Source: an uncultured Clostridia bacterium (GTDB taxonomy: Bacteria; Bacillota; Clostridia; Oscillospirales; Ruminococcaceae). Taken from it: DNA of 42,376 nucleotides. Position 1 is the stretch's first letter, and every line of letters begins with the position of its first letter. The stretch covers positions 1 to 42,376 of the forward strand of contig CANAQK010000012.1 in the NCBI GenBank assembly GCA_947363605.1, given 5' to 3'. This document shows, piece after piece, positions 24,308 through 31,334 of the stretch. The notes below the pieces were generated by a model. That model ran no database searches, was not told where the DNA came from, and saw only the letters and a program-made list of their open reading frames with translations. The translations under genes and the position numbers were made by a program.

Positions 24308-24350
24308 ATTATAACATAACCGGCGAAAAAAGAATAGTCTTTTTCGCCGG
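24308..24350 (-). promoter_or_regulatory. Promoter region of the lipoprotein gene with an overlapping palindrome
   Basis: Minus strand -10 TATAAT (24308-24313) with no good -35. Where the -35 should be lies a perfect 11-bp inverted repeat, CCGGCGAAAAA / TTTTTCGCCGG (24320-24350). The position suggests an operator or activator site, although it could also act as a weak terminator. The 404-bp gap 24268-24671 otherwise holds R1-d. Confidence 0.4.
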
Positions 24351-24440
24351 TAAATGTAAATTATTCTTTCCGCCGGGCTAGAGTTTGTTTGAAAAATCGA
24401 AATTCCTGTCCTTTTCTGCAAGCAGCGGTGAGAGCCGCGT

Positions 24441-24585
24441 TATAGTCGGCACACCCTCCAATCGATACCCGATTGGAGGGTCAGGCTTTGCCTGTTCGCA
24501 CATAAAATGCGCTGTGCGCCGTCTATGAAGCCCTGCCGCAGTGTTGAAAAGAAGCCAATGCTTCTTTTCAAGTGCGTTGACTATA
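24441..24585 (+). repeat. R1 MITE-like repeat, copy d (145-bp form)
   Basis: TATAGTCGGCAC, CCCTCCAATCG / CGATTGGAGGG hairpin, CAGGCTTTGCCTG, GCGCTGTGCGC, then directly GAAAAGAAGC / GCTTCTTTTC and GTTGACTATA. The ATGCCGCAGT hairpin is deleted. Its hairpins may end transcription of the ABC-F gene, which has no other visible terminator. Confidence 0.85.
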
Positions 24586-24671
24586 AAAATACTTGGAATA
24601 CGGCAAGGATTCCTGCGTTTTTGCCTTGCATTCTCCTGTTGCCTGCGAAAAATTCGGTCATTTCTCTATTT

Positions 24672-26279
24672 TCAAACAAGCCCTAGAAGCTGCTGGAATT
24701 CTGCTTCCAGCGCTTCCTTTTCCTTCTCAGGCGGATTCATGGAAAGCCGCGAAATCACCTCGGCCAGACGGAGCTCCCGCAGGGCTTTTTGGGTGTCCTC
24801 AGGAGGGCGGTTCTGTGCCTCCCGGTACTCCGCAAAGGAGCCTTCGAATGCCCGCAGCTTTCCGTCTTCCAGAAAAAGCAGCCGGGTCGCGCAGGCTTCT
24901 GCAAAGGCTTGGTCGTGCGAAACGAAGAGTATTGTTCCTTCATAGGCGCAGACCAGTTCCTGAAGCGTTTCAATCGAAGGCAGATCCAGATAGTTGGTCG
25001 GCTCATCCAGCAGCAAAAGGTTGGCTTCCGAGCCAAACAGCTTGGCAAAGGAAAGCTTGATCCGCTCCCCTCCCGACAGTACGGACGCTGGCTTGAACAC
25101 CGCGTCCCCACGGAAATAGAGTCGGGCCAGCATATTCCGCATTACCGCCTGCGGCTGTACGGAATGCCGCATCGCGTTTTCCAGTACGGTTTTGGAGAAA
25201 TCCAGCTGTTCAAAGGACTGCCTAAAATAGCCGATCTTGGCTTTGGGAACCGGGCAGATTGCCGGGTCCCCCTCTGCAATCCGGTTTAGAAGGGTGGTTT
25301 TCCCCGCCCCATTTTTCCCGCAAAGCGCCGTCCGGCTCCCGCGGGGAAGGACAAAATCCGCTGAATTCAGGATTTTCCGCTCCCCATAAGAAAAGCTGAC
25401 CCGTTTCCCCCGCAGCACCACCTTATTTTCGGGCGGGTCTGTCAGGGAAAAGTCAAAGGAGATCCGGATTTCCTCTTTGGGACGTTCCTTGACTTCCAAT
25501 CGCTCCAGCCGGGATTCCAGCCGCCGGGTGGAATGCTCCAGCTTTTCCGTGATTTCTGCCGACACCAGCTTATGCAGCCGCGCTTCGGATTTCCCCATTC
25601 GCGGCGGAGCCTTTGCCACACTGCCCGCTTTCCGGCGGCTCTGCTCGATCGCCCCCTCCAGCCGGGATTTTTCTTTGCGGTACTGGGTATACTCAAATCC
25701 AGCCCGCTGGCGCTCCGCCTCTTTTTGCAGGCGATAGGCGGTGAAGTTCCCTTCATAGCTGTTCAGCTTCCCGTCTTCCACCTCGATGATCCGGGTACAG
25801 AGCCGGTCCAACAAAGCCCGGTCATGGCTGACTACAACCAGCGTTTCTGCCTGTTCCAGCCGGGCAGCTGCCTGCTCCGTCCCCTCCTGATCCAAGTTCG
25901 AAGTCGGCTCATCCGCAAACAGTACCGGTGCGTCCCGCCCAATGGCCTGCGCCAAACGCAGCCGGGTTGCTTCCCCGCCGCTGACCTGCTCCTGTCCGGC
26001 AGCCTGAAGGACACCCAGCTTCTTCTGCTCCGTAAAGCTCCCTTCCGACGGCTTGCCGAACTGTTCCAGATAACTGATCCCGGCGCTGCGCCGGATCTGC
26101 CCCTCATCCGGGGAAATCCTCCCGGAAAGCAGGTTCAGCAGGGTGGTTTTTCCAGACCCGTTCGCCCCGACAATCCCGACCCGTTCCCCGGCATACAGGA
26201 CAAACCGTTCAAAATCCAGAATTTTCCGATCCGCAAAATAGTGGACAATCTGGTTGGCTTCCAGCAATAATTTAGACAT
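24672..26279 (-). CDS. ABC-F family ATPase, ribosomal protection type
   Basis: Soluble twin-ATPase that acts on the ribosome, not a transporter: there is no membrane segment. 535 aa. ABC1: Walker A GANGSGKTT, signature VSGGEATRLRLAQA, Walker B VLFADEPTSNLD. A charged linker follows (about 190-275), then ABC2: Walker A GKNGAGKTT, signature LSGGERIKLSFAKL, Walker B LLLLDEPTNYLD. A C-terminal helical extension closes it. The regulated leader and layout resemble Lsa/Vga/Msr-type antibiotic-resistance ABC-F proteins, so a role in protection from peptidyl-transferase-centre drugs is plausible but not shown. ATG 26279 was chosen because it begins at the family N-terminus with GGGGG seven bases upstream; an in-frame ATG at 26324 is also possible. 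Confidence 0.9.
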   Translation of the reverse strand: MSKLLLEANQIVHYFADRKILDFERFVLYAGERVGIVGANGSGKTTLLNLLSGRISPDEGQIRRSAGISYLEQFGKPSEGSFTEQKKLGVLQAAGQEQVSGGEATRLRLAQAIGRDAPVLFADEPTSNLDQEGTEQAAARLEQAETLVVVSHDRALLDRLCTRIIEVEDGKLNSYEGNFTAYRLQKEAERQRAGFEYTQYRKEKSRLEGAIEQSRRKAGSVAKAPPRMGKSEARLHKLVSAEITEKLEHSTRRLESRLERLEVKERPKEEIRISFDFSLTDPPENKVVLRGKRVSFSYGERKILNSADFVLPRGSRTALCGKNGAGKTTLLNRIAEGDPAICPVPKAKIGYFRQSFEQLDFSKTVLENAMRHSVQPQAVMRNMLARLYFRGDAVFKPASVLSGGERIKLSFAKLFGSEANLLLLDEPTNYLDLPSIETLQELVCAYEGTILFVSHDQAFAEACATRLLFLEDGKLRAFEGSFAEYREAQNRPPEDTQKALRELRLAEVISRLSMNPPEKEKEALEAEFQQLLGLV

Positions 26280-26506
26280 AAAAATACCCCCAGTCAAAAC
26301 AGAACCGTTTTGTACTGGGAGCATAAAAATACTCGCAGAAAAAGACCTCCGGGGAAATTTTTCCGCCGGATAAAGCCGTCCTATGGGCAATCCAATTCTA
26401 ATCAGCACAAAACGAAGGGATAACGATCCCTTTTCCATCATCAGTTTTGTTGTGTGATTAGAAATTGCGCATTGCTGCAAATACCTTGCCCTTTCATTCA
26501 AATTCC
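26280..26506 (-). promoter_or_regulatory. Structured attenuation leader of the ABC-F gene
   Basis: A leader of about 225 bases. In order: an 18-codon upstream frame (MKGQGICSNAQFLITQQN, weak ribosome site), then a long stem TCTAATCA..ACAAAAC / GTTTTGTGCTGATTAGA enclosing AAGGGAT/ATCCCTT. A terminator-like hairpin (26336-26370: TCCGG-c-GGAAA / TTTCCCCGGA, then TCTTTTT) follows. Last is a strong hairpin (26287-26321: CTCCCAGT-a-CAAAAC / GTTTTGACTGGGGG) that buries the GGGGG ribosome site. Drug-stalled ribosomes on the upstream frame are the known trigger for leaders of this kind. Confidence 0.65.
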
Positions 26507-26512
26507 AGGTTG

Positions 26513-26541
26513 ACTATATCACATTCCCCCGCGCTTGTCAA
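26513..26541 (-). promoter_or_regulatory. sigma-A promoter of the ABC-F gene
   Basis: Minus strand TTGACA (26536-26541), 17-base spacer, TATAGT (26513-26518), close to consensus. Start point near 26506. Confidence 0.85.
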
Positions 26542-26635
26542 GAGGGCTTTTCAAGCCATCCTCAGGGCCGTTTCATAAAAATACAGAGGAGTAGCCGCCG
26601 AGCCGCGTTCCTCCGGCGTTTGGCCGGGGCGGCTC

Positions 26636-26661
26636 GACAGCAGGGAGGCCTCCCTGCTGTC
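26636..26661. repeat. 26-bp perfect palindrome in a structured gap
   Basis: GACAGCAGGGAGG directly followed by its complement CCTCCCTGCTGTC, with no loop. It is flanked by GC-rich inverted pieces (GCCGAGCCGCG / CGGCTCG; GGGGGATCCCACCC). The gap 26580-26780 holds this, the R4-b palindrome and no gene I can support. Confidence 0.6.
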
Positions 26662-26701
26662 CACCATGTGGGGGATCCCACCCTGGGTGGTTTTCTTTTC
26701 T

Positions 26702-26733
26702 CCCCTTTTCTTTGACCGCTCAAAGAAAAGGGG
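26702..26733. repeat. R4 palindrome, copy b
   Basis: CCCCTTTTCTTTGA-ccgc-TCAAAGAAAAGGGG, a perfect 14-bp stem nearly identical to 2899-2930. It lies 48 bases after the membrane-protein stop and might serve as its terminator, although there is no T tract. Confidence 0.7.
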
Positions 26734-26780
26734 ACGGAATGCGGACGCGGAGTCCCGCATTGGAATCACAGCCGGCCCTT

Positions 26781-27713
26781 TTATTCTCCGGACAGCTCCT
26801 CCTCTAACTCCTCCGGGTTGGCGGAACTGCGCCCAGCCCGGCGCTGACGGTTCAGGCCAATCATCGCACTTCTCACGACCTGGAACAGCAGCACAAACCC
26901 GCACAGCGCCAGCCCGATCATGGACAAGGTCGGCATATTGGAGGATTCATCCCGGATCCCCAGCAGCCCCAATAACGCATAGGGCAGGCTTTCGCTCAAA
27001 ATCAACCCCGGAAGGGCCGCCCCTCCGAACAGGATGAACAGGCGCTTATCCCCGCCGCAGATCTGCATCAGCAGGACATAGAGCAGCAGCATGGAAAGCA
27101 CCGATGTCACCGTTTTGGAAGCATTGGACTGGATTGATACAACCAGCGGATAGGTATAAAGCATCTGCACTGTACAAAGCACATTCCAAACAATCGGTAA
27201 AATACAAAGCCAGGCGGAAGGCTTGCGGCGATGCACCGCGACGCTGTACCCCATCATGAAAAAGCAGATCGCACTGATAAAGGAAATCAGGCAGACCAGC
27301 GGTGCAATCGGCCCCAGCGCGCTCTCGTAATAAGGGATTTCCGGATGTTCCTGGAGCTGCTTCAAAAACCCGGTTAAATCCAGTATGCTCTGCGCCAAAA
27401 AGAAAATCCCGGCCAGCAGCATGGAAAATCCCACCGGCGGCGTCAACACAATCCTGAAATGATATTTCGCTTTGTCCGCCGCCAGCGCCAGCAGCCAGGC
27501 CCGCACCGCAATATACGCAGCCGCCGCCCAGGACACGATCCCAACGACCCGGCTGGCAAATTCATTGGAAAGCAGGCCGGTATCCTCCTCATGAAAGGTA
27601 TAAACCTGTACCGTTTTCAGCGCAATAATCAGGAGGGTCAGCAGGCAGATCTGCCAGAAGCTGTACTCCAGCGTGCGTTTTTGTTTGTCTATCGCTTGAT
27701 CCGTAGAAGGCAT
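26781..27713 (-). CDS. Polytopic membrane protein of unknown function
   Basis: 310 aa with seven or eight predicted membrane helices (for example about residues 20-40, 58-80, 95-115, 140-165, 170-195, 205-225, 230-255, 270-290). The C-terminal tail is acidic (NPEELEEELSGE) and the N-terminus is cytoplasmic and polar. I recognise no family. ATG with AAGGAG seven bases upstream. It follows the citrate synthase gene by 21 bases on the same strand, so the two are probably co-transcribed. Confidence 0.75.
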   Translation of the reverse strand: MPSTDQAIDKQKRTLEYSFWQICLLTLLIIALKTVQVYTFHEEDTGLLSNEFASRVVGIVSWAAAAYIAVRAWLLALAADKAKYHFRIVLTPPVGFSMLLAGIFFLAQSILDLTGFLKQLQEHPEIPYYESALGPIAPLVCLISFISAICFFMMGYSVAVHRRKPSAWLCILPIVWNVLCTVQMLYTYPLVVSIQSNASKTVTSVLSMLLLYVLLMQICGGDKRLFILFGGAALPGLILSESLPYALLGLLGIRDESSNMPTLSMIGLALCGFVLLFQVVRSAMIGLNRQRRAGRSSANPEELEEELSGE

Positions 27714-27734
27714 ATCCTCGCTCCTTGTTTAGAT

Positions 27735-29114
27735 TCAGCGGACAGGCCCTCCCGCGGTACGCATCGCAATCGGGATATAGGGCTGCGGTTTTGAAACCGA
27801 CTTGTACGCTGGACGAATAATCCTGCCCCCGGTAAAAAGCTCCTCGATCCGGTGCGCGCTCCACCCCGCCATACGGGAGGTAGCAAACAGCGGCGTAAAC
27901 AAATCGCGGGGGATCCCCAGCATTTGGTACACCAGCCCGGAGTAAAGATCCACGTTCGCACAGATCGGTTTCCCGCTCCCTTTTTGTCCCGCCAGAATCT
28001 GCGGGGTCAGCGCTTCAATCTGGGAAAGCAGAGCAAAATCCGCTTCAAAGGGAGTCCCTTTTGCCAAACGGGCAGCATTCTCTTTTAGAATTATAGCACG
28101 CGGATCGGAAATTGTATAGACCGCATGGCCCATTCCGTAAATTTTTCCGGAAAAATCGTTCGCTTCCCGATTCAGGATCTTGACCAAATAGTCGGCCAGC
28201 GCGCCGGAATCCTGGGGATGCGGGAGATTTTTCTTGATATTTTCCAGCATTTCCAGCACCTTGATGTTTGCCCCGCCATGCAGCGGGCCTTTCAGCGCGC
28301 CGATCGCCCCCGCATAGGCGGAATACGCGTCCGTCCCGGAGGAAGAAAGGGTGCGGCAGACAAAGGTGGAATTATTCCCGCCGCCATGCTCCGCATGGAG
28401 CATTAAACAAAGGTCCAGCATCAGGGCCTCTTCCCGGGTATACTGCTGGTCCATCCGGAGCAGGTAGAGGATCTCCTCCGCGGTAGAAAGCCCCTCCTTT
28501 TCCGGATGGAGCACCATGGTTTCATTATCATAGCAGCGCCGCTTGATCTGGTAAGCCTTCACCATCAGGTTATGCATCTTGGCCTGTACCTGGAGCGCCC
28601 GGCTGATCTCGGTTTCCAGCGAAATTTCATCGGCGTCTTCATCGTAGGAATACAGCGCCAGTACGCTGCGCGCCAGCTTGTTCATAATGTTGGGGGAAGG
28701 CGCCTTAAGCATCATATCCTCAAAAAAGGATTCGGGAAGATACATAAAATGGGCCATGACCCGGTTGATCATCGCCAGCTGTTCTTTGGTCGGCAAAACA
28801 CCGAACATCAGCAGGTATATCACCTCTTCATAGCCGAAGCGGCCTTCCGCCTGACAATTCCCTGTCAGATCGCGGATATTGTAGCCCCGGTAATAGAGCT
28901 CTCCTTCCACCGCTTCCCGTTCGCCCTCGTTGAGCACATACCCGTGAACGTTGCAGATCTGGGTTAATCCGGCCATTACACCTGTCCCATCCTGGTTCCG
29001 AAGCCCCCGCTTCACATCAAAACGTTCATAAAGCACGGGGTCGATCCGGTTATATTTCCGGAATTCCTCGCATAAATCTTTGACAGCATGAATCCTGTTT
29101 CGTTCCTTCTGCAT
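27735..29114 (-). CDS. Citrate synthase (citrate/2-methylcitrate synthase family)
   Basis: Condenses oxaloacetate and acetyl-CoA (or propionyl-CoA) to citrate or methylcitrate. 459 aa, long type I-like form with an N-terminal extension (EFRKYNRIDPVLYERFDVKRGLRN is typical of the clostridial group, split here across the start region). Catalytic segments: LHAEHGGGNNSTF (His), GPLHGGANIKVLEML (His) and the Asp-containing loop near the C-terminus (YSGLVYQMLGIP). GMGHAVYTISDPRA is also conserved. ATG 29114 was chosen because AAAGGTGAG lies just upstream and family alignment starts there. A role in glutamate precursor synthesis is likely in an anaerobe. Confidence 0.93.
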   Translation of the reverse strand: MQKERNRIHAVKDLCEEFRKYNRIDPVLYERFDVKRGLRNQDGTGVMAGLTQICNVHGYVLNEGEREAVEGELYYRGYNIRDLTGNCQAEGRFGYEEVIYLLMFGVLPTKEQLAMINRVMAHFMYLPESFFEDMMLKAPSPNIMNKLARSVLALYSYDEDADEISLETEISRALQVQAKMHNLMVKAYQIKRRCYDNETMVLHPEKEGLSTAEEILYLLRMDQQYTREEALMLDLCLMLHAEHGGGNNSTFVCRTLSSSGTDAYSAYAGAIGALKGPLHGGANIKVLEMLENIKKNLPHPQDSGALADYLVKILNREANDFSGKIYGMGHAVYTISDPRAIILKENAARLAKGTPFEADFALLSQIEALTPQILAGQKGSGKPICANVDLYSGLVYQMLGIPRDLFTPLFATSRMAGWSAHRIEELFTGGRIIRPAYKSVSKPQPYIPIAMRTAGGPVR

Positions 29115-29210
29115 TCGGCTCACCTTTCCCTGCTTGGGCCTGCCGGCAAAAGTACCACTTGGGAAATCTCCAGCGCTTTTCCGAGACCCGGTTTGATCGA
29201 ATTGTCTGTC

Positions 29211-29239
29211 ATTGTAACATATTTGGGGGAAGGAGTCAA
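29211..29239 (-). promoter_or_regulatory. sigma-A promoter of the citrate synthase gene
   Basis: Minus strand TTGACT (29234-29239), 17-base spacer, TACAAT (29211-29216), with a leader of about 90 bases. The 464-bp gap 29115-29578 also holds an AT-rich stretch, an unpaired AAGGAGGT at about 29298 with no start codon at proper distance, and R1-f. Confidence 0.75.
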
Positions 29240-29351
29240 TCAGATTTGCATTATATATTTCTTTATCATGCAAAAAATTGAATTTATCCCGCATAAAAAG
29301 GAGGTCTGTTCGTATATTTTGCAAGTAAAAAACAAAAATATTTCAAATCGA

Positions 29352-29533
29352 TATAGCCAAAGCGCTTGAAAATCAGTAACCGATTTTCAAGGCGGGCAAA
29401 GCCCGCCAGTCTATGAAATGGACTGTGTTTTGCCTATGAAGTCCACCACAGGCCGCTTCGCGGCCCCTGCAGCGCAAATGCGCCGCACACTTCAAAAGAA
29501 GTAAATCACTTCTTTTGAAGTGTGGTGACTATA
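29352..29533 (+). repeat. R1 MITE-like repeat, copy f (diverged)
   Basis: TATAGCCAAAGCGC, CTTGAAAATC / GATTTTCAAG hairpin, GGCGGGC..GCCCGCC, CTATGAAGTCC, GGCCGCTTCGCGGCC, TTCAAAAGAAGT / ACTTCTTTTGAA hairpin, GGTGACTATA. Same plan and ends as the other R1 copies but only partly similar in sequence. It lies directly upstream of spoIID. Confidence 0.65.
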
Positions 29534-29578
29534 AAGACTACTGCGTAGAAAGGAACCACCGCCTTTCCGGGCGGCGGT

Positions 29579-30604
29579 ATGGTCGTAAAAATGAAAAAAT
29601 ATCTGACTTTTTTTCTGGTCCTGATCTTCCTGATCCTGGTAATCCCCGCCTTTTCCCTGCTGAAGCGCCCGCAGGAGATCCCCCCGGAAACCCCTTCCCT
29701 TCCAAAACCTGCGGCTTCATCGCTGCCGGAGGAAGCCCTTGAAAACAATCGCTTTTATTTGGTACAGGATCACCAAACCGGAGAAACCCTCCGTCTGACC
29801 CCAGAAGAATATATCCGCGGGGTTGTTGCGGCGGAAATGCCGGTTTCCTTCCATACGGAAGCCCTGAAAGCCCAAGCGGTCGCCGCGCATACCTACGCCC
29901 TGCGGCAGATCAGCGCCTCCCTTCAGAATCCCAGCTCGGATTTAAACGGCGCGTATCTTTCCACCGACCCAGCACATTTCCAGTCCTATTTCTCGGTCGA
30001 GGAGATGAAATCCCGCTGGGGCGACCAGTTTGCCGTCAACTATCAAAAAATCTGTGAGGCGGTCGATCCGGTCATCGGGCAGATCCTGACTTATGAAAAA
30101 GAACCGATCATCGCCGCTTTCCACTCGATCTCCGGCGGGATCACCGAAAGCGCTCAGACCGTCTGGGGACAGGAGGTTTCCTATCTGGTACCGGCGGACA
30201 GCCCCGGCGACGAGCTCTCCCCCCATTATGAAACCCAAACCGTCCTGACCGCCGCCGAAGTCCGGCACGCACTGGCTTCGGCTTATCCGGATATCGCCCT
30301 TCCGGAATCCCCGGCGGAATGGCTTTCGATCCAGGAACATAGCTCCTCTGGAACCGTCACCCTCCTGACCGCCGGGAACCAGACCCTCACCGGCACAGAG
30401 CTCCGCTCCCTTCTGAACCTCCGCTCGGCCCAGTTTCAGATCCGCTATGATGACGGGAACTTTACCTTTACCACCTTCGGGTATGGGCATGGCGTAGGGA
30501 TGAGCCAATACGGCGCGGATTATCTCGCACGGCAGGGGTATTCCTATGACGAAATCCTGCGCCATTATTACACGGGGGCGGAGCTTACGATTTTACCGGA
30601 ATGA
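29579..30604 (+). CDS. spoIID: SpoIID/LytB-type stage II sporulation protein
   Basis: Membrane-anchored lytic transglycosylase-like enzyme acting on peptidoglycan during forespore engulfment. 341 aa: N-terminal anchor (about 8-27) and the SpoIID domain with LTPEEYIRGVVAAEMP, EALKAQAVAAHTYAL, ISGGITESAQTVWG and the closing GYGHGVGMSQYGA and ILRHYYTG. ATG 29579 gives MVVKMKKY; ATG 29591 (MKKYLTFF) is an equally good start and neither has a strong ribosome site. A hairpin (ACCGCC / GGCGGT) ends at the first ATG. It supports a spore-forming host. The sporulation-specific partner genes are not adjacent. Confidence 0.92.
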   Translation: MVVKMKKYLTFFLVLIFLILVIPAFSLLKRPQEIPPETPSLPKPAASSLPEEALENNRFYLVQDHQTGETLRLTPEEYIRGVVAAEMPVSFHTEALKAQAVAAHTYALRQISASLQNPSSDLNGAYLSTDPAHFQSYFSVEEMKSRWGDQFAVNYQKICEAVDPVIGQILTYEKEPIIAAFHSISGGITESAQTVWGQEVSYLVPADSPGDELSPHYETQTVLTAAEVRHALASAYPDIALPESPAEWLSIQEHSSSGTVTLLTAGNQTLTGTELRSLLNLRSAQFQIRYDDGNFTFTTFGYGHGVGMSQYGADYLARQGYSYDEILRHYYTGAELTILPE

Positions 30605-30606
30605 GG

Positions 30607-30650
30607 GAAGAGGTTTACAGAGGGAAAGCTTCTGCGAAGCTGCCGGCGAT
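30607..30650 (+). repeat. Left inverted repeat of the HTH cassette
   Basis: GGAAGAGGTTTACAGAGGG and AAGCTTC..TGCGAAGCTGCCGGC match, with small gaps, the reverse complement of 31243-31287 (GGGAGGTTTACAGGGGGGAG, CTTCTTCTGCAAAGCTGCCGGC). It starts two bases after the spoIID stop. Confidence 0.75.
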
Positions 30651-30694
30651 TCTTTGCCGTTATACGGCAATAGGGTGCAGGGCAAAACAGGCGC

Positions 30695-30730
30695 AAAAGA
30701 CAGGAAATCGCTGCTTGATTTCCTGTCTTA
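30695..30730 (-). terminator. Terminator of the small gene (30739-30912)
   Basis: AAGACAGGAAATC-gctgctt-GATTTCCTGTCTT. On the minus strand it is followed by TTGCG, giving a short T run; it may also serve spoIID. Confidence 0.6.
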
Positions 30731-30738
30731 GCGGGCGG

Positions 30739-30912
30739 CTATTCGGTTGTGGCCGGCATCTTTCTGCATTCGATTTCAAACAGGCTTCCTTCTGCTGTGG
30801 TGAGAACAAAGGTATTCTCCTTGTCACAGACCTTGATGCCGGCAAGCTCTAATTCATCGCTGCCGTCATTCAACAGATCCAAAAGCCTGTCTTTGAAATA
30901 GTTCAATTCCAT
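30739..30912 (-). CDS. Small acidic protein of unknown function (57 aa)
   Basis: ATG 30912 with AAAGGGTG about eight bases upstream. 57 aa: an amphipathic start (MELNYFKDRLLDLLNDG) followed by a beta-strand-rich part (TFVLTTAEGSLFEIECRK). Such short proteins occur beside HTH regulators in clostridial genomes, but no function is known to me. It is divergent from the HTH gene across a 17-bp-arm palindrome and has its own promoter and terminator. Confidence 0.65.
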   Translation of the reverse strand: MELNYFKDRLLDLLNDGSDELELAGIKVCDKENTFVLTTAEGSLFEIECRKMPATTE

Positions 30913-30951
30913 TTCCCAATCACCCTTTCTTCGGACTTTGGTTTGTCCGTG

Positions 30952-30993
30952 CTTATAATAATATGGTGTGTACACGCACCATATTATTATAAG
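30952..30993. promoter_or_regulatory. Palindromic operator and divergent promoter
   Basis: CTTATAATAATATGGTG (30952-30968) is repeated perfectly inverted at 30977-30993 around TGTACACG. Each arm contains a TATAAT. On the minus strand TTGTAT (31009-31014) lies 17 bases from TATAAT (30986-30991), a good promoter for the small gene. The rightward -10 (30954-30959) has only a weak -35. A dimeric regulator, most simply the HTH protein encoded at 31033, could bind here and silence both directions. Confidence 0.6.
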
Positions 30994-31032
30994 ACATTTC
31001 CGGCTAGAATACAAGGGAAAGGGAGCATGGAA

Positions 31033-31242
31033 ATGTTAAAATATGAGAACCTCTGGCGGACTCTGAAGGCGAAAAATATCAGCCAGTACAAGTTAATCAA
31101 GGATTATGGGATCGATAAAGCCCAGCTTCATCGGCTTCGCAAAAATATGGTGGTCAAAACGCTGATACTCGACCGTCTTTGTTCTATTTTGGATTGCAGG
31201 ATTGAGGATATCGTGGAATATGTGCCGGACGATACAGAATAG
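31033..31242 (+). CDS. Small XRE/Cro-type HTH regulator (69 aa)
   Basis: Cytoplasmic DNA-binding protein consisting of little more than one HTH: LWRTLKAKNISQYKLIKDYG, then IDKAQLHRLRKN as recognition helix, then LDRLCSILDCRIEDIVEYV. This matches the short Cro/C1-type (HTH_26-like) family. ATG 31033 with GGGAG seven bases upstream; ATG 31027 is too close to that site. It faces the small gene across the palindrome. The stop codon abuts the right inverted repeat. Confidence 0.88.
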   Translation: MLKYENLWRTLKAKNISQYKLIKDYGIDKAQLHRLRKNMVVKTLILDRLCSILDCRIEDIVEYVPDDTE

Positions 31243-31287
31243 CCGGCAGCTTTGCAGAAGAAGCTCCCCCCTGTAAACCTCCCGCAA
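31243..31287 (-). repeat. Right inverted repeat of the HTH cassette
   Basis: GCCGGCAGCTTTGCAGAAG … CTGTAAACCTCCC, the inverted partner of 30607-30650. The two repeats enclose the whole small-gene/HTH pair (about 680 bp overall). Confidence 0.75.
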
Positions 31288-31295
31288 AACCGCGA

Positions 31296-31333
31296 AACAA
31301 GAGGGCTTTCCCTTGAAGGAAAGCCCTCTTGTT
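31296..31333. terminator. Bidirectional terminator between HTH gene and carB
   Basis: AACAAGAGGGCTTTCC-cttgaa-GGAAAGCCCTCTTGTT, a near-perfect long stem with A- and T-rich flanks, ending one base before the carB stop codon. Confidence 0.85.
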
Positions 31334-31334
31334 A

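Noticed and set aside
29297-29351. Small gene after the strong AAGGAGGT at about 29298
   Set aside because: The nearest possible start (TTG, 14 bases on) is too far and the frame ends after 16 codons at the R1-f edge; perhaps a relic of a gene start displaced by the repeat.
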